From the NCBI GenBank assembly GCA_964247055.1, contig OZ176053.1, positions 7,812,001 through 7,876,000 on the forward strand: DNA of 64,000 bases, read 5' to 3'. The position numbers and the translations under genes are program-made. This DNA comes from Paragordius varius (lineage: Eukaryota; Nematomorpha). Shown here piece after piece: positions 46,725-62,000 of this stretch; position 1 is the first letter of the stretch; each line of letters opens with the position of its first letter. A model generated the notes under the pieces. The model saw only the letters and a program-made list of their open reading frames with translations. It was not told where the DNA came from and made no database searches.

Positions 46725-47470
46725 TTTGTTTTTTAACTGCAATTTTTAAAAATTTTAATTCATTAAAGTACACAATAGTGAATCTGAAAAAATTGGCCAA
46801 ACACTTAAAATTTTTTTATTAGGGTTTATTGAAAAATTTCGGACCCGATTTAACATTGAACTCGGAATTTGAAAAATTAACAGTTTTAGATATAGAGCCT
46901 GCATTTTATATCATTCGAAAGAGCGCGAAAGACTGAATCTTTATAGTTTGTCATTTAAATCAATATGATGTAAAAGTTATTTAAATTTATTAGGTCAAAA
47001 TTTTCAAATCAAATATAAGTCAAAATTTTTCCAAACAAACTAATTTAAAAATTATATAAATTATTTTAGTATATACGGTTACATTATTATAAAAATTTTA
47101 CTTTTTTAAACTTGCCATCAACACAAAGCTTGAACTAATTTTATCCATTTATAAAATATATTAATTAGGAAAAAATCGCGGGTTTGTCGCTTCCTATGTC
47201 CAATATCAACCATCGATGCAAAAATTAGTATGTATTTTATAGAGTTTCCATTACTCTTTCGAATGATGTATACAAATGAGCATTTGTTGTCTATTCAAAG
47301 AAAAAAATTTTAAGTAAAATTTTGATAAAGAGGGCGAATAATCATAAAAAATAAATTATAAAAAATTCTTAAATGGAATCATAATTTTTATTTTATATTA
47401 CTGTTAAAATGAAAGTAAATATCAGAAAAAAACTCAAGTGGCAGAAAAATTTTCTGTCTACTTTAACTTA
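46725..47470 (+). repeat. Dispersed repeat family R3, copy 1
   Basis: About 740 bp that align in two blocks with 59960-60310 and 61287-61640: GTCATTTAAATCAAT, GGTCAAAATTTTCAA, CCTATGTCCAATAT, TAAAATTTTGATAAAGAG and others. This copy is uninterrupted, so it shows the empty site of the element inserted in copy 2. Confidence 0.65.
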
Positions 47471-47538
47471 GGAAAAACTAAATCCATAAAAAAAATAATG
47501 CAAATTTTTCAAACTGAATATTTTGTGTAACCATTTAA

Positions 47539-48058
47539 CACTTGGATACAACATATTCATTTGAGTCCTTTGATACAAATTGGGATAGTTGGCCCCAAGC
47601 CTGTTAATATTCAATAATACATAAAATAAATCATGAATTGAAACCATGGTAAAAATTTGCACATTTATAACATTAATGAACCGAAATATATAAAGTTCAT
47701 AGAAAGATAATTGATATTACTTATTTTAAGGTAAAACCTCAATAAAGGTTTTGTCAGCATGACATGTGTGCATTAGCTAAATGCAAAAATAATACATAAT
47801 AAACCACTTTTTTTGTTTTCTATAATGTTAGACGTGATTTAAATGAAAATTAGCTTTGAAAAAATGTTGTAAAATAAAAATGGCGCCTAAGTAGTTTGAT
47901 ATGGAATTTTTCGAATTTAAATTTTCGGCTTCTTTATATAATTTTTATTAGGATAGAAGCGTAAATTTAAATTAGGGCCGTTTCTTTCAGTAGTTTATTA
48001 ATAATTTCAACTTAAATATAGTCTGGGGTATTTAGATACCCCAATTTGAGTCGAAATG
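47539..48058 (-). mobile_element. TTAA-type MITE, copy 5
   Basis: Starts directly after TTAA (47535-47538) with CACTTGGATACAACA, as in copy 2. The far end AGTCTGGGGTATTTAGATACCCCAATTTGAGTCGA is kept in part but its TTAA is lost. Lies 70 bp after repeat R3 copy 1. Confidence 0.75.
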
Positions 48059-48059
48059 C

Positions 48060-49780
48060 AATGAATTATATAGAATCTGTTTTAACAACTTTAAACCGTT
48101 TTTTACCGTTTTTACCATGCTCCGAAATACCATAAAATACGGTTCATTAAAATGCTAAAAATTAATTTTTTAACAAAGTTTGCATTTTTTCAAATTTTTT
48201 TTTTGATGTTTTTACCATATAAAAAGTTGATTCTTATCGCAATATCTTATTTTGCGTTTACAAAACTAACCCATTTTAGAGAGGGCCAAAAATTCGATTT
48301 GGGAATTCATCCAAATAATTTATATATTATGAATATATTGTTTTGCTTTTACGTATTATATGATACTTTTTGATGATATTTATTGGAATGAAGCATTTAG
48401 CTTTCACCAAAAAATTTTTATTTAGCAAAACATGAGCAAATTTTGCGATTTATCGATATAAAGCAATTATCACAAAGTGTAATATTTTATTATATCATCG
48501 TAGGGCAAATCAAAAGCCAATCAGAAATGTAAATGGCAAGAAATTTTCATACTTAAAATAAATTTTTTAACGATGATGAATAATGTGGACCTAAATTTAT
48601 TTATGATCTAACACACATATAGTATAAAATGTTCAATAAGTTTAACAACTTACAATAGCATTCCCGGTTTATTAATACAATCGCATTCTTAATTTTGTGG
48701 ATACATTTTAAAACTTAAGGTGAATGAATACATTATATAAATATTGTTTGCAGTAGTGATTTTCAATAAATAATAAATATTTTTAATACCCAACTAATCC
48801 ATACTTCTAAGATATTTTTATTTTCATTGGTAAAATGATAAATAATATTTAATCTAAAAGTAATCAAAATATACGTTTTTAATTTACGGATATTCTTGAT
48901 TTATAATTTCCACAATCACATTAGCAAAGTATAAGAAAAATTATATTTTAAATGAGTATGCTCTGAATATCGCATTAACTATACTCCTTCGGTTTGTCTT
49001 AGGTTTCAATACCTATAAATTTATATGAAGTACACTAGAAAATCCCAAGTATATAAAATTTAAATTAAAACAGAAAATCCAACATATGAAAAATAAAAAT
49101 ATCGAATATTTAATTGTTTAGGTTATAAAAATTATTTAATAAAACATGAATGTTAAGATTTTAATAGTGAGTTTAATTGGTACATATATAAAAAACCATT
49201 TAAATATAATATAGACTAATACATATTAAGAGGCCCGGTAAAATCTAATTCGAATGAATTATATCTCGAAGTACACTTGAATTTATGACCAATTTGTACG
49301 AATTAATAAAAATTAATGGAGAGATCTATTATAAGCCATCTAATTAACGATAAATGTAATTACCCATAACTAATAGATTTATTTTAATTTGATCACGATT
49401 TTTTTATATTAATTTTATTAAAACCCTAAATATATGATTTTAGCTGTTTATAAATAGTAAATATCTGACAAAATCATAAATATTTATATTGTACCAAGTT
49501 TGTCGTTTTAACAATAAGAAAATGGCCCTCATTTTCGCACACTGTTATTTATGTTATATTTATCAATATAATTTATTGACTGATATAAATTACTATGTAA
49601 ACGTATATAAAATATCACAAATCATATTTAAAATGGTATTAGCAAAATGAGCGTATATTTGTGGAAGAACTAAATGCATATAAGAGATTGTTTAACCTTT
49701 TTCAACTATTTTGTAGCGGATCTGTTTCATCTTTGGCTAATAATATAAAAATATACTTAAAAACAAATTAGATTAAGTAG

Positions 49781-49819
<39 letters not shown>

Positions 49820-49860
49820 TACCAAATAATTTTTGTAATATAATATTTAGAAATATTTAA
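48060..49860. other. Intergenic stretch downstream of LRP5/6, no gene seen
   Basis: AT-rich, (TA)n tract near 49782-49820. May hold the last short exon or 3' UTR of the LRP5/6 gene, but nothing decisive is visible. Confidence 0.4.
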
Positions 49861-49864
49861 TTTA

Positions 49865-52800
49865 GTTTAAAATCTAAAAATATGATAGATTTTAAGGGGA
49901 CTCATGCATACCTAAAATAGAATCATCCACACATGAATTCGCGGGTGCTGGCGGTGGAATTATATAAATATCATTTTTTAAGGGTATAGTTGTATCTAAT
50001 TAAAAAGTATATAATAATGGATGTATAAGATAAATTATATTTTTTGACGCCTATGCTATAGAAAAAATATGAAATCCTTAAAACTTTAAACCTTGCTCGT
50101 CGATTTCGTCAACATTTTTTAGTGGTTTTGTTGTGCGTGCAGAGTTTCTCGGTTTTAGATCTTTATTATGTTTTTTGTGGTAATACTTTTTCCCATTATG
50201 TAATGGAATTTCATTTTGGATTTTGATATTATTTACACCAAAACTTCCATCATTTAATACGGGACTGTTGTTGTTTCGGAAGGATTGTAAAAAATATCGC
50301 TTAAAAAATTGCGTAGATGAAGTCTAGATAACCAAAAATATGAAAATATAAATCAATAAAAAGTTGCACGGTATATTATAGGAAACAACATGATTAAAAA
50401 CACCTCATATTTCTTTAAAAAAAACAAATCGAAAAATTTGATATAGCCAATATTACATAATCTAAAAATAAATCGGTTTATATATTTATACCTGTGGTCG
50501 CAACATTCTTGTGGCTGGTTCATGATTTTGAAATAATGATACATTTTTGCGCTTTTGAACAGATGTATTAGAGGAAGTGGATGTGGTATAATGCCCATTT
50601 TGTTTGTTATTACCCATATTTCTTGGATTGTTTGATTCGTTTGGTTCTACAAAACAGAAAAAAGATATTAGAATTCAAAACATTAAACAAAAAATTGGTA
50701 AATCACTTACTTTTAAACACAATGTTAGATTTTTCGGCCAAATTTCGCATATTCAAAGTTTTTTTCTTTTTGCGTCTAATATTGGTCACAGGTTCTTTTG
50801 AATTCATAAGGCCATTCCGTTGAGTTGGCATGACATTTGGTGCGTGAGATGAAATCGTTTTTAATTCGTTTCTCAGGTGTGGTCCATATAAATTTTTTCC
50901 ATCAAAATTTCGATACCAAGCAGAAAACATTGACTATAACAATATTTATTTTAATATACTAGCTTAATTATTATCTAAAAAAACTTATCTAATGATTAAA
51001 ATTATATCAAAGAAAATCTGGAGGAAAACAATATGTACATTTTTACATAATAAAATAGCATGGTGAATGAATATAAGAGACCCTTAAACAAAATAATTGA
51101 TTTTAACACCGATTGATCTATTTCACACTATCATAGGTGATTTATATATATTTAATTATATTTTTATCATTAAATTTAGGGCATCCCTTATCCTTACTTA
51201 ATTAAACTTACGAGATATATCTCTCTTATAAAGCTAAGGTTTGGTTTGATGAAAAACCACAATTTAATTTTTATTATCATTCATTCTGCCCCGTGTTGTA
51301 AAACTAAGTAAAAACTAGTTAATTTATGATATACTACCGTGGAAGGTTGACGTTTCCGAAAACCAAATCCAACCGATGAAGCCAACGATGAAAGCAAAGA
51401 AGGGGGTGGGGCTGGGGGCATTGCATGATTGTGACCTCCCACCAAAGAATATCCTCCCATACCATTAATACCATTGCCATTACGATTACTATCATTATTA
51501 TTGTTGTTTGAGGAATGGTTATCAAACGCAAAATAATCACCATCTATATTTTTATGTAAAAATAAAACATTGGAAGAGTTAATAAAAATGAAAAGGGGGT
51601 ATGGTAAAGGCTTCAAGCTCGTAAGAGTTTTATAGAAATATACTAAAAATGTATTTTTATATATCATGAGTATGAGTTATAAAAATCACTTTAAAATGTC
51701 TGCATATATTGTTAAATATAATCAAATACAAAAGTTATAAACTTAAAAATGATAAAAATAATAAAAAAACGTTTTCATTTAAGCTTATATTAAGGTTTAT
51801 CCGGTTATGTGTGAAAGTAAATTAAGGGTTTATATCCGTTTATGTGTAAAGTAAATTGATTGGATATAATCTACCAGTGTTTGGTAAATTAAAAAGTGGC
51901 TTAAATTGAAAAAACTTATAAGGAATAGAAATTTTTTATTACTCTGTGATTGTATCTGTTGTTCATGTTGGAATTTTTGCTTTTTAAGCGGAGCGCCTGC
52001 ATTTATTAAAGATGGGATGAGTGGTGATAAATTACTATTATCATCATTTTCGCCGTATTCCTCGATGCCTTGAGCGGATTTATTATTATGGTGATTAACA
52101 TCATAAAAAGATGAGACAGAAACATTAGTTTTGGTTGTTTTACTATTGGTAGCGTTGAAATGGTTTGCATGCAAAGTTGTGTTAGCCAGTGGTTTAATAT
52201 TGGGTTCGTAGCCTAAAACAAGGAAATTTTATTATCTTATCTTGCAATATGAAATCCCGTGAAATTTTAAGTAATTACCATATTTTTTATGTAAATTAAA
52301 ATCAAATGAACAGAAAAAACGATGATAAAAACGGAAATCGGGACCACTGTGCGAAAAAAAGAGAGTTAATAAAATTACAAAACAGATAACCAAATTAAAT
52401 TTATAATATTTTCAATAAAAGTAAATTTGGTAAAGGATATTTCTGCATAATGTTTAGATATATACACACGGTAATAAGTCAATTTTATAACTTTTAGAAG
52501 CAATAAGCAATAACTGCAAACGAAATATCTATTATCACTAACGAAACCAATGTTCCAAACAAAAAAATGTTTTGTTCGCGATTTCGCATTATCAAAAAAT
52601 CAAAAAAATATTGATAAATTAATACACACCACCTTCATGTATTTTGCGATTAAAGGAGTTAACAGTTGATGTTAATTGAGAAGAGACATCTGATGCCGAT
52701 AACTTCAAAGGATTTCTTTGACCCAAATTTTGGGGTCTTGAGAAATAAGATGACGATGTCAACAAAGATGATGCGCCATGTGATTTTTTGTCTAAAACGT

Positions 52801-55800
52801 TTGAAAAAAATTAGAATTATATAACAAAATACAGAAAAAGTGGAAAAAATAAAATATTTTCTGATAAATAAAATCATATTTTTTTTAAATCTTGATGTTT
52901 TATTAGGTTTTGAAACATAAAGAGTTGAAATGTAAAATGATAGCACAATCATTGAATAATAATCTTGCAACCAGATTTATTTTATAAAAAACAATGATAA
53001 AAAAATATCGTATTCTTTAAAAAAATTAGTATTATTTTATATTCTTTATAATTAAATTCAAAAATTATACGCCATTTTACCAAATGCAATCGTTAATTAA
53101 TCTTTTTTTTAATATAAAAAAAAGCTTTATATCATACGTTGATTAAAAGCAAAGGAGCTAGGAGGTGGAGGGACAGGCATACGAACTGAGGACACATCAG
53201 AATTTTTTTGAGATAAATTTCTAAAGAAAGTACCATCGTTCAAATTTTTACCGGATTTTTCTATCAAATTATACAATTTAATGAATATTAATCTTGAAAA
53301 TATCATCAGCTTACAAAAACAAGAATAATAAAATGGGAATAATTTTTGCTTAATTTTACAAAATATGTGGTAGATAATAGCATTTCATGCAAAAAGAGAT
53401 AATTAAGTATTTAAACCAAATTCGCATAATTAATATTTTATAATATTTTAAAAATAATGCGCACTTGTTTTAATGCTTATGTTTGTTTCCAAGGTTGAGT
53501 TTACGGCATAATTTATTTGACCACCGCGTTTGGGTAATGGCGGTAATTTACGTTGATTAAATCGCCTGAAACCTATGAAATAATTAAATATAATTAATAA
53601 AATAAAAAACATAGACACTTACTTCACCATTATAAAAAAAATATTACCATATCATTATACATATAATTTAAACCAAAAAGAGATACCAATTAATTAAGAA
53701 GAAAATTTGTGGGGTAAAAAACATATTTACCCACATGATATTATAATTACTAAAGTAAAAATCATTCTAATCATTTTTGTAAAAACACCTTAATTAAAAC
53801 CGAAAAAATGCATCTATTATTTAATTTTATAACTGTAAATTTATTCATATTTTAAACAACATTATAAAATATTTGAATATATGAAAAATGTTAATTTTAC
53901 CAATTGGCACCGGTTCCGATTCGTCTCCCACATCTTCTTCTGTATCAAAATAATTGTCGCGTTGTGTACGATGTTTATAATCAACACCATTCAACCTTCC
54001 AGATTGCATAGTATCATCCAAGTTGTTATTGCTGAGAGGAAATATGTATATGGTTAATTTCAAAATAAAACTAAATTTATAATCCTGAAATATAAATGCA
54101 TTTCTAGCATGGTTTGGAACGGGACCAGTTTGGTCTGAATCTCGTATGACAAAAATAATAAATTTAAAATTCCCTTCCGTATAAAACCTTGAGGTTCCGG
54201 TTCTAATAAATGGTATAGGACTATAAACTATTCATTTAGCAAATTACGAAAAAATTTAGGCCCACAATAGTTAAGTAATTTGAAATACACTACCTTACCT
54301 TAATAATGAATTGGCTGGACCGTTTCCGAAAGGTGTACAACGGTGTCGAAATGAAGCATAAAACATAGCAATCAAGAGTATGATAACAAACATTCCAATG
54401 AAACCAAGGGCATACCTCATTTCCGTGGATCGAGTAGATAATGAACGTGTATTACTTTTCTTTGCATCCATTTTTTCTAAATTAACAATATTATTTGGTT
54501 GTCTTGATGATGCAGCATATTTATTACCATATTTATGGATATGTAATATGTTGTTTTTGATGCCTGATAGAGAGTTAAAAGGATCAGTATAATTGGCAGT
54601 GTCTAAAAGTGTATAAATATATGATTTACAAGGAGAATGTTAATTGTATTAAAAATTTAGTTATCATAATAATTACGAATCAGCCCAAGTTCAAATTACC
54701 GGGATTTATATGTTAGTGGTAACAGAATACTTTGGACTTTTTAATATTAAAGCATCAAGCTAGAGTTGTATAATGAGATTTTTAATAGTTTATTTAAGTT
54801 TAACAAGGTATTTGAAAGTTTTGATATATATAATTAGATCCATATTCTTATTAAATCACATAAAATAAGTGAAGTTTTAAATAAAAAGCAATAATAAGAA
54901 GTATAGCCTTCGAATTTCAAAATTTCCAGCTGTTTTTTCTTCTTTACATACCCACAATTTAATAAATATAACTATTATTTTTTTTATATAGCACACAAAC
55001 CTGTCAATAGGCCCGTGAATTTCCATGTATTAGATTTAGTATTTTATATTTACCGTTTTTACGCATTAGGAAACGTGTAAATTAAATTAAAAGCTATTTT
55101 TTGTAATTATACCCTTACCCCAAAAAACTACTATTCTCTTACATATGCAAAAATCTGACAAAAAGTGGATGGATTTCATCCTTATTTTAACTCATTACTT
55201 TGAAATAAAATATAAATTTATTTTTTTGGGGTCAACTCATAAATTAAAGACACACCTCAACAAAAATACGAAGCGCAAAACCTGACAAAAGTTAGGCCCT
55301 GAAATGTACAAGCCTTTCATGATTTTTTCCCAGTTTTTAAGCATTAAAACACTAGTAATTTAAATTAAAATCTATTCTTTTTTCCAACCAATCCCAAAGT
55401 AAAAATACTATTCTCTGCATACGTAAAAACCTACAAAAGATAAGATCATTTTATTCTTATTCTCAAACGTTTTATCTCATTACGTGGAAAAAAATAAAAC
55501 TGTATTTTCAAGCTAAAATACCAATATTATCACACTTTCAGCAAATACACGAAGCAGACAAGCCTAATCAAAGGTAGAGTTTTATCCTTTTCACCTTTAT
55601 AATTTAAACTGTAATATGTTCTTTTCATTAATCCAATCCAAAAATAAAACTATTATCTTTTTATATAGCAGGTACAGAAACCTGACAAAAGGTAGGCCCG
55701 TGAATGTGCATGCATTTCATGTTCGCCACAATCAATCTCATCACTGGCATCTGGGCAATCAATGTAGGTATCACAACGAGCTCGATCCCTCACACATAAC

Positions 55801-55980
55801 CAAGAGCTAGTCGTAGCGGAGGTGGCCGCCGTTGTTCTACCATCATTATTGCTATTCATTGAGGGATATATTATGGCATGGTGTGGATTGGCTTGATGAC
55901 ATCGGAAAAGATCGTGTTTGTGGCCCCCATACAAGGAACAATCAAAAGCACCGAATCCTGACACGATAGTTTGGGAAAAT

Positions 55981-56023
<43 letters not shown>

Positions 56024-59000
56024 CGCCTAAAATTGTCTTTTAAACATTTTATTACTCTGTCTAATATTGATAATATACATCTCTACCGTTTAAAATTACT
56101 TTAAATAATTTTCATCACTGTGGAAAAATTTATATACACCATTGGCACATTAAATTTACCCACTTAACTTTCAATTTATCCCCATGGATATTTTAAATTA
56201 AGGTTTGACCATTTAAATTCATCTAAATCATCCTTTAAACATTTCTTCCTACAAGTAAATTTTATGCTAAAGATATGTGTTTTAGGGAAAAATAAGTCAA
56301 TGAATTAAATTTTTAATATTAGTTTTTTCTGTTTAGTAATTAATTTGCATTAATTTAGTTCACAAAATAATAAAATATTATTAAAGTATTGAAATGTTAA
56401 AGGGCAAATTTGAGGTGTAAATGGTAGTTAACTCAAAACAATGTAATGGGCCCATAATTTGGTGAGTTAATTTATTTAGATAGATCCCATTAATATTATA
56501 AAATATTTCATCTTTTAAACATTTAAAAACAAAGGATATCCTTTGATTGTTGGCTAAAATATACAGTATGCACATTTCCTCTGGCTTATTCACATTAATG
56601 TTGGCCAATTGGTAATATATTAGGGTGTGTTATAAAACAAATTTTGCCTTTGTTGTTTATAACCATACACTACTAAGGTGCCAATTTGCCAAAACATAAA
56701 TGTTTCTTAAAAAATTCGATATAAAGGTATTCATATAAAATGCATACCATTGTAAAGTAACGGTTCTTCGTTATATCCATTAGCGGCAATATCATTTTTT
56801 ACTTTAACATCATAAGACTGTGCATTATATCGTAACAATTCATCCATTTTACTTTTAATTTTGTAATTGGATTTTATATTCTTAGCTCCTTGATTCACTA
56901 CAAATACAATAAAAATAAGTTTATAATGCAATATTTTTTGATCTTATACAGAGTTACATGCATACGGAATACAAGAATCCTATTATTTTGTCATTTACAA
57001 ATAAATATGGAGCTAAATTACTAATTTTCATAACCAAATTTGGTTTATCCTATTATAATATTTTTTTGCATGAAAATAAACCAAAGGGTCTTTATTAATG
57101 GATAAATAATTGAATATGAAATGATTTAAAATAATAAAGCAAATTAAATATAATCCAAATATATTAATAAATACCATTTGCATTGATAATTAATGGATTA
57201 TTTTTGTTTTTACAAGTTGTGAGACTTTCATCCGAACTGTCTTCACAATCAGGGGAACCATCACACTTCCAAGTTAAGGGGATACAATCAATAGCACCTG
57301 CCAAACATTTAAATTGATCGTTTGGGCAATCTCTGGGTTTGTTTTGACAAAACTATACGATTCATAAAAAACTAACTTAAACAACTTTAAAATCAAGCAT
57401 TAAAACCCAAGACATTTTGTCTTTGGATTCGATTTAATGCAATGTTTGATAAAAAAACGGTTACTAGCGAATAATTAACAGTTTTTTTGAGTAGATTTTG
57501 CGACGGCTCCATTGTGTTTAGGTGTTCAAACATATTTATATAAAATATAAAATTAACAAATTATATATAATATTATATTGTAAAAAACTATGAAAAATAT
57601 AACACAATCTTTTTAACCGCAGTTATCTGAAAACAGTTAATAAACGTTTTCGAATTCGCTCTTTGGTTATAAAATAAATTTCTAGTGTAGTTCCACAAAA
57701 GCCATAACAAATAAATTAAATAAGTACCTTAAGTTTTTGATTTGTATTTGTGCGGGATTTTTTCTTCCGTTGTGCAGAATCTGTGTTTGATCCAAGGCTT
57801 GGCTAAATCAAAAAGCATATAAAATAATTAATTTCATTAACCTAAAGCCACATTTAAACCAAAACATGACATACATTTTCAATCAGTATTTTATTCAAAG
57901 GGCATGAACATTGTACAGTGTTTTGGAGATATAGTGTAGGTGTCCTCATAACTTGCTGTGATGATGTATGTTGATTAGGAAGAATAGGGTGAATAACAAA
58001 TTGTTTATGTAATATGGCATTATGAGAATTTGGAGCATTTGTATCACTAAATGCGGGTGAAATACAGATATCAGAACAATTTCCATTATTGTAAAGGTAT
58101 GAGCAGGGATGGATTGCCAGGTTAAAACTAAAATCGCTACTTTGCCAATCTTTTTGCCCATATATATCGATGGCAGTGGAGTGACTCTGTATTTATATAA
58201 ATTATATAAAAAATGTTTTTTATGTTTTAAAAAAATTAAACACAATAAATGTACAGTTTTGTTTGGCCATATCCATAAATCATGATGTATAACCATCAAG
58301 CGTGTCGCTGATTGGAAATTGGTTAACGAATGGCCAGTTTTGTGAAAATTAACGTCTTTATCGTTGTATGATGGGCTCTCTATATGTCAAACAAAAAATT
58401 ATTACACTACATACACTATGACTATAAATACAATGCTAGTTTTTCATTAAATATTGGAGATAGGATTAACAATAAAAACACTATTATTAACTAGATATTC
58501 AAAAACTTAATTTACGTCAATATTAATGCTGCTATGCTATCTGGCAATGTGTTTAATGATAAATAGCCAAGAATTTTGACTAAACCTCTAAAAGTATTTT
58601 TCCGTAACTATAATCTAACAATTAATTATGCCTTTACAATATCTTTGCAAATAAACTTGTATATTTAGCGCCTTTCCCTATTGTCACACTATTTATGTGT
58701 GTTGCTTCTTTACTATCCAACCAATAAATGCTTCGTCCTTGAATAAGGGCTAATGCGATCGGATTCGTTGTCGTTGCACTAATGATACTTCTATCGCCAC
58801 CCAAAGCATCACAATTTTCAATAACGCCAAATTTGGCGTCGGCCCAATACAATCGTCGATTCACCGTATCAAATGTTATTGATGAAATATGACTTTTCTA
58901 AATTTAAAAATATAGTGAGTGATATTGTCAAATTATTATTTCAATATTCTATTTCATTAATAGAAAAATATAATACCCTAATCGAGATTTTAGGATATAT

Positions 59001-62000
59001 ATTTATTAGTTTAAAAAATTTAAAACTTTAAATTATTATCATATAATTGATTTGTTTGCCCTGTCTAAAAACGTTTCTAGAGTGAATCAAAGTTCGAACC
59101 TTTAAAATATTTTTATTGAGTAGGACAACGTTTTTTTTAGTTAAAAAACCTTTAAACTTAGTAGTATACTATTTTGGCTATCGAATTCCTTTATATTAAT
59201 AAAAAAATAATCGCTTTTAGTAAATTATTTTACAGAGTTAAGGAATAGGTGGACTTATTGAATACAACTATAAAAAAAGGAGCATTGATATCATAAGTTA
59301 AAAGGTTTTCAAAATATAAAGTAAACTCTATTAGTAGGTGGAACTATCAATGTTCGTTTCGTTCCATCATAAAGAATTCTTTCGATAGCCGGTCCTCCAT
59401 AACCTAGCGGTATGCGATTATTAGATGATGCCATATTTTTATGGACAAATTCCTGGACAAACAGTAAATCATTTACCCAATAAATGTATCTAAAAAAGAA
59501 AGAAATGGAACTTTTTAGAATATGACATATTTTTAGAGATAATTAAAGATTGGCTTTAAATGCGATATAATTAAAATGATAAAATTTGCTAATAGAATAT
59601 TCCAGTTTGCGTCAAATCAAATTAAAAAAGGTAACATAACAATTTTGTGCTAACCCAGAAACATAATCCATGGTTAAAATTGTAGGTGCAATATCAAGGT
59701 TAATGTGATGTTTAAATTGATATAAATGCGGATTCTTGGTATCAAACTCTTCAGGCTGCGTAGCCAATTTTTCATATCCGTTATCATTGGAAATGATTGA
59801 ACCTGAGTTGAAATATCCATCAAAAGCGAAAAGTAATTATATAACAATTAAAAACGATATACAGTAAAAGTTTAAAAAAAAGACAAAACGTAACTAAAAG
59901 AAATATATAAAAACCAGCCATACTTTTAAAAACTTGATTTCTTTAAATTATATAAATTACAGAAAACAATTCTTTTTTTAACTGCCATTCTTGTAAATTT
60001 AAATTTTTTTATTAAAGTATACAAATAGTTCTGAAAAAATTGCTCTAACACCTAAGAATTTTTTTATTTGGGTTTATAGATAATTTTTGGCTGATTTAAC
60101 ATTAAACTGAAATTCGAAATTAAAAGTTTCAGATATAGAGCCATGTATCGAATGGTAGTTGGTCATTTAAATCAATTTGTAAAAGTAATTTGGGTTTATA
60201 TGGTCAAAATTTTCAACACTTAAATAAATTAAAAAATTTTACGGACAAACTATTTAAAATAAATTATTTAATTAGGATTACATTAGTATTAAAAAAATCT
60301 TTGAACAAGCTTATTAGCTTTTAAAATAAAAATTATTATTCTTAAAATTATTTTACCTAGTGGATACTAAAATGCATAGTTATGACTGTAAATGTATAAC
60401 ATAATCGTTAAAAAATAAAAAATTACCTAACACTTTGTTTTAGTCTTTGAAATTTCGATATTAGCCTCGTAATGAAAATAAATTAATATTGATGAGATGG
60501 TAATTTTTTAAAAAACAAAAAACTTAAAAATAGCTGTTTTGAATGACATAAAAGCAATATATAAGTGTTGTAATCAAAAAAACTTTGGTTACTTTTTAGA
60601 TTCATTTCCATCTATACCATTTGAACTTCAAGAGTGTCCTTGAACACTTCAAGTTGGCCCTTGAACAATTCAAGTTGGTCCTTAAACAGTTCAAGTTGAT
60701 CCTTGAACATTTCAAGTTGGTCCTTGAACACTTCAAGTTGGTCCTTTTTCTTTTTTGTTTTGTTTTTAACTTTTATCAATCAAATCGTAAATAATTTATC
60801 TATTTTATTGTTTTTAACCTATTTTCTATTATTTAACATATATTTTAAATCGATATCAACTTTTAATCTTTGAGAAACCGTTTATCTTCATTAATTTCTT
60901 AAAATAATTTTGGATATTTATAAGATTTAAACATGAAATGAAAAAATATGTAAGTTTTCTAGGTTATTAATTAAAATTTTTCATTAAAAACAATTAAAAG
61001 TCAATAATTTTGTTCAATTGAAAAAAAATAGTTTGAAACAAAAAAGTGGTTTTTAAATAATTTTTTTTATTTTTAAATGAAAAAATATATAATAAATAAA
61101 GAAAATTAGGTTAATAATTAATAAAATAAAAAAATAAATGCAAAAATTATGGTTAAATCAAAATTTATAAATTTTAGGGACCAACTTGAATTGTTCAAGG
61201 ACCAACTTGAATTGTTCAAGGACCAACTTGAATTGTTCAAGGACCAACTTGAAGTGTTCAAGGACACTCTTGAAGTGCAAATGGTATACACAAAGTTTGA
61301 GCTATTTTCACCTATTACTTTAAAAAAAATATTAATTAAGAAAAACGCTCTCGCTTCGTGCGTTTGTTATTCCTATGTCCAATATTAACTATCGATGTAA
61401 AACAGATTAGTATGCATTTTATAGAGTTTATTACTCTTTCGAACGACATATTCCAAATGAACATTTGTTGTATATTTTCAGAGAAAAATATTTTTAGTAA
61501 AATTTTGATAAAGAGCGCTAAAAACCAAATATACGAAATTCTTAGGTGAAATTATAACTTTTATTTCAGATTTACTGTTAAAATAATAGTAAATATCAGA
61601 CACAAAAAACTGGCGTGGTAGAAAAATTTGTTGTCTAGTGTTATCGTTATAGGTTGAAATATGAAGAAGTAATTAGAAAAAATTCAATTCTACCTTTCAA
61701 CTTGTAATCATTTATGTTTTATAGAAAAATATCAGGGTGCACAAAAGTATAGTTGTATGTACGTTTGTTTTGCCAATAATTGATTTTTACTGTTAGCTAA
61801 AAAAAATTTAATTACCTATATAAGCACCAGCACCATTTCCATTACGATCATCCATCCAATTGAGGTATATGGCTTTAGTCCTTAAACATGTCCAAAAAAA
61901 TTGGCGAGTAACTGGATAAATTACCATATCATAAGGAAAATAATTATAAATTTCATTAATTCCATTCCCAGTCCCCGATGAGGTGGTAGACTGTTGAAAA

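Noticed and set aside
60645-61275. CRISPR-like regular 21-bp repeats
   Set aside because: Units are directly abutting without spacers, inverted at the two ends, in a eukaryotic intron.
61149-61388. ORF with KDQLELF heptads, looking like a small coiled-coil protein
   Set aside because: The heptads come from the 21-bp minisatellite at the end of an inserted element; no splice context or conserved flank.
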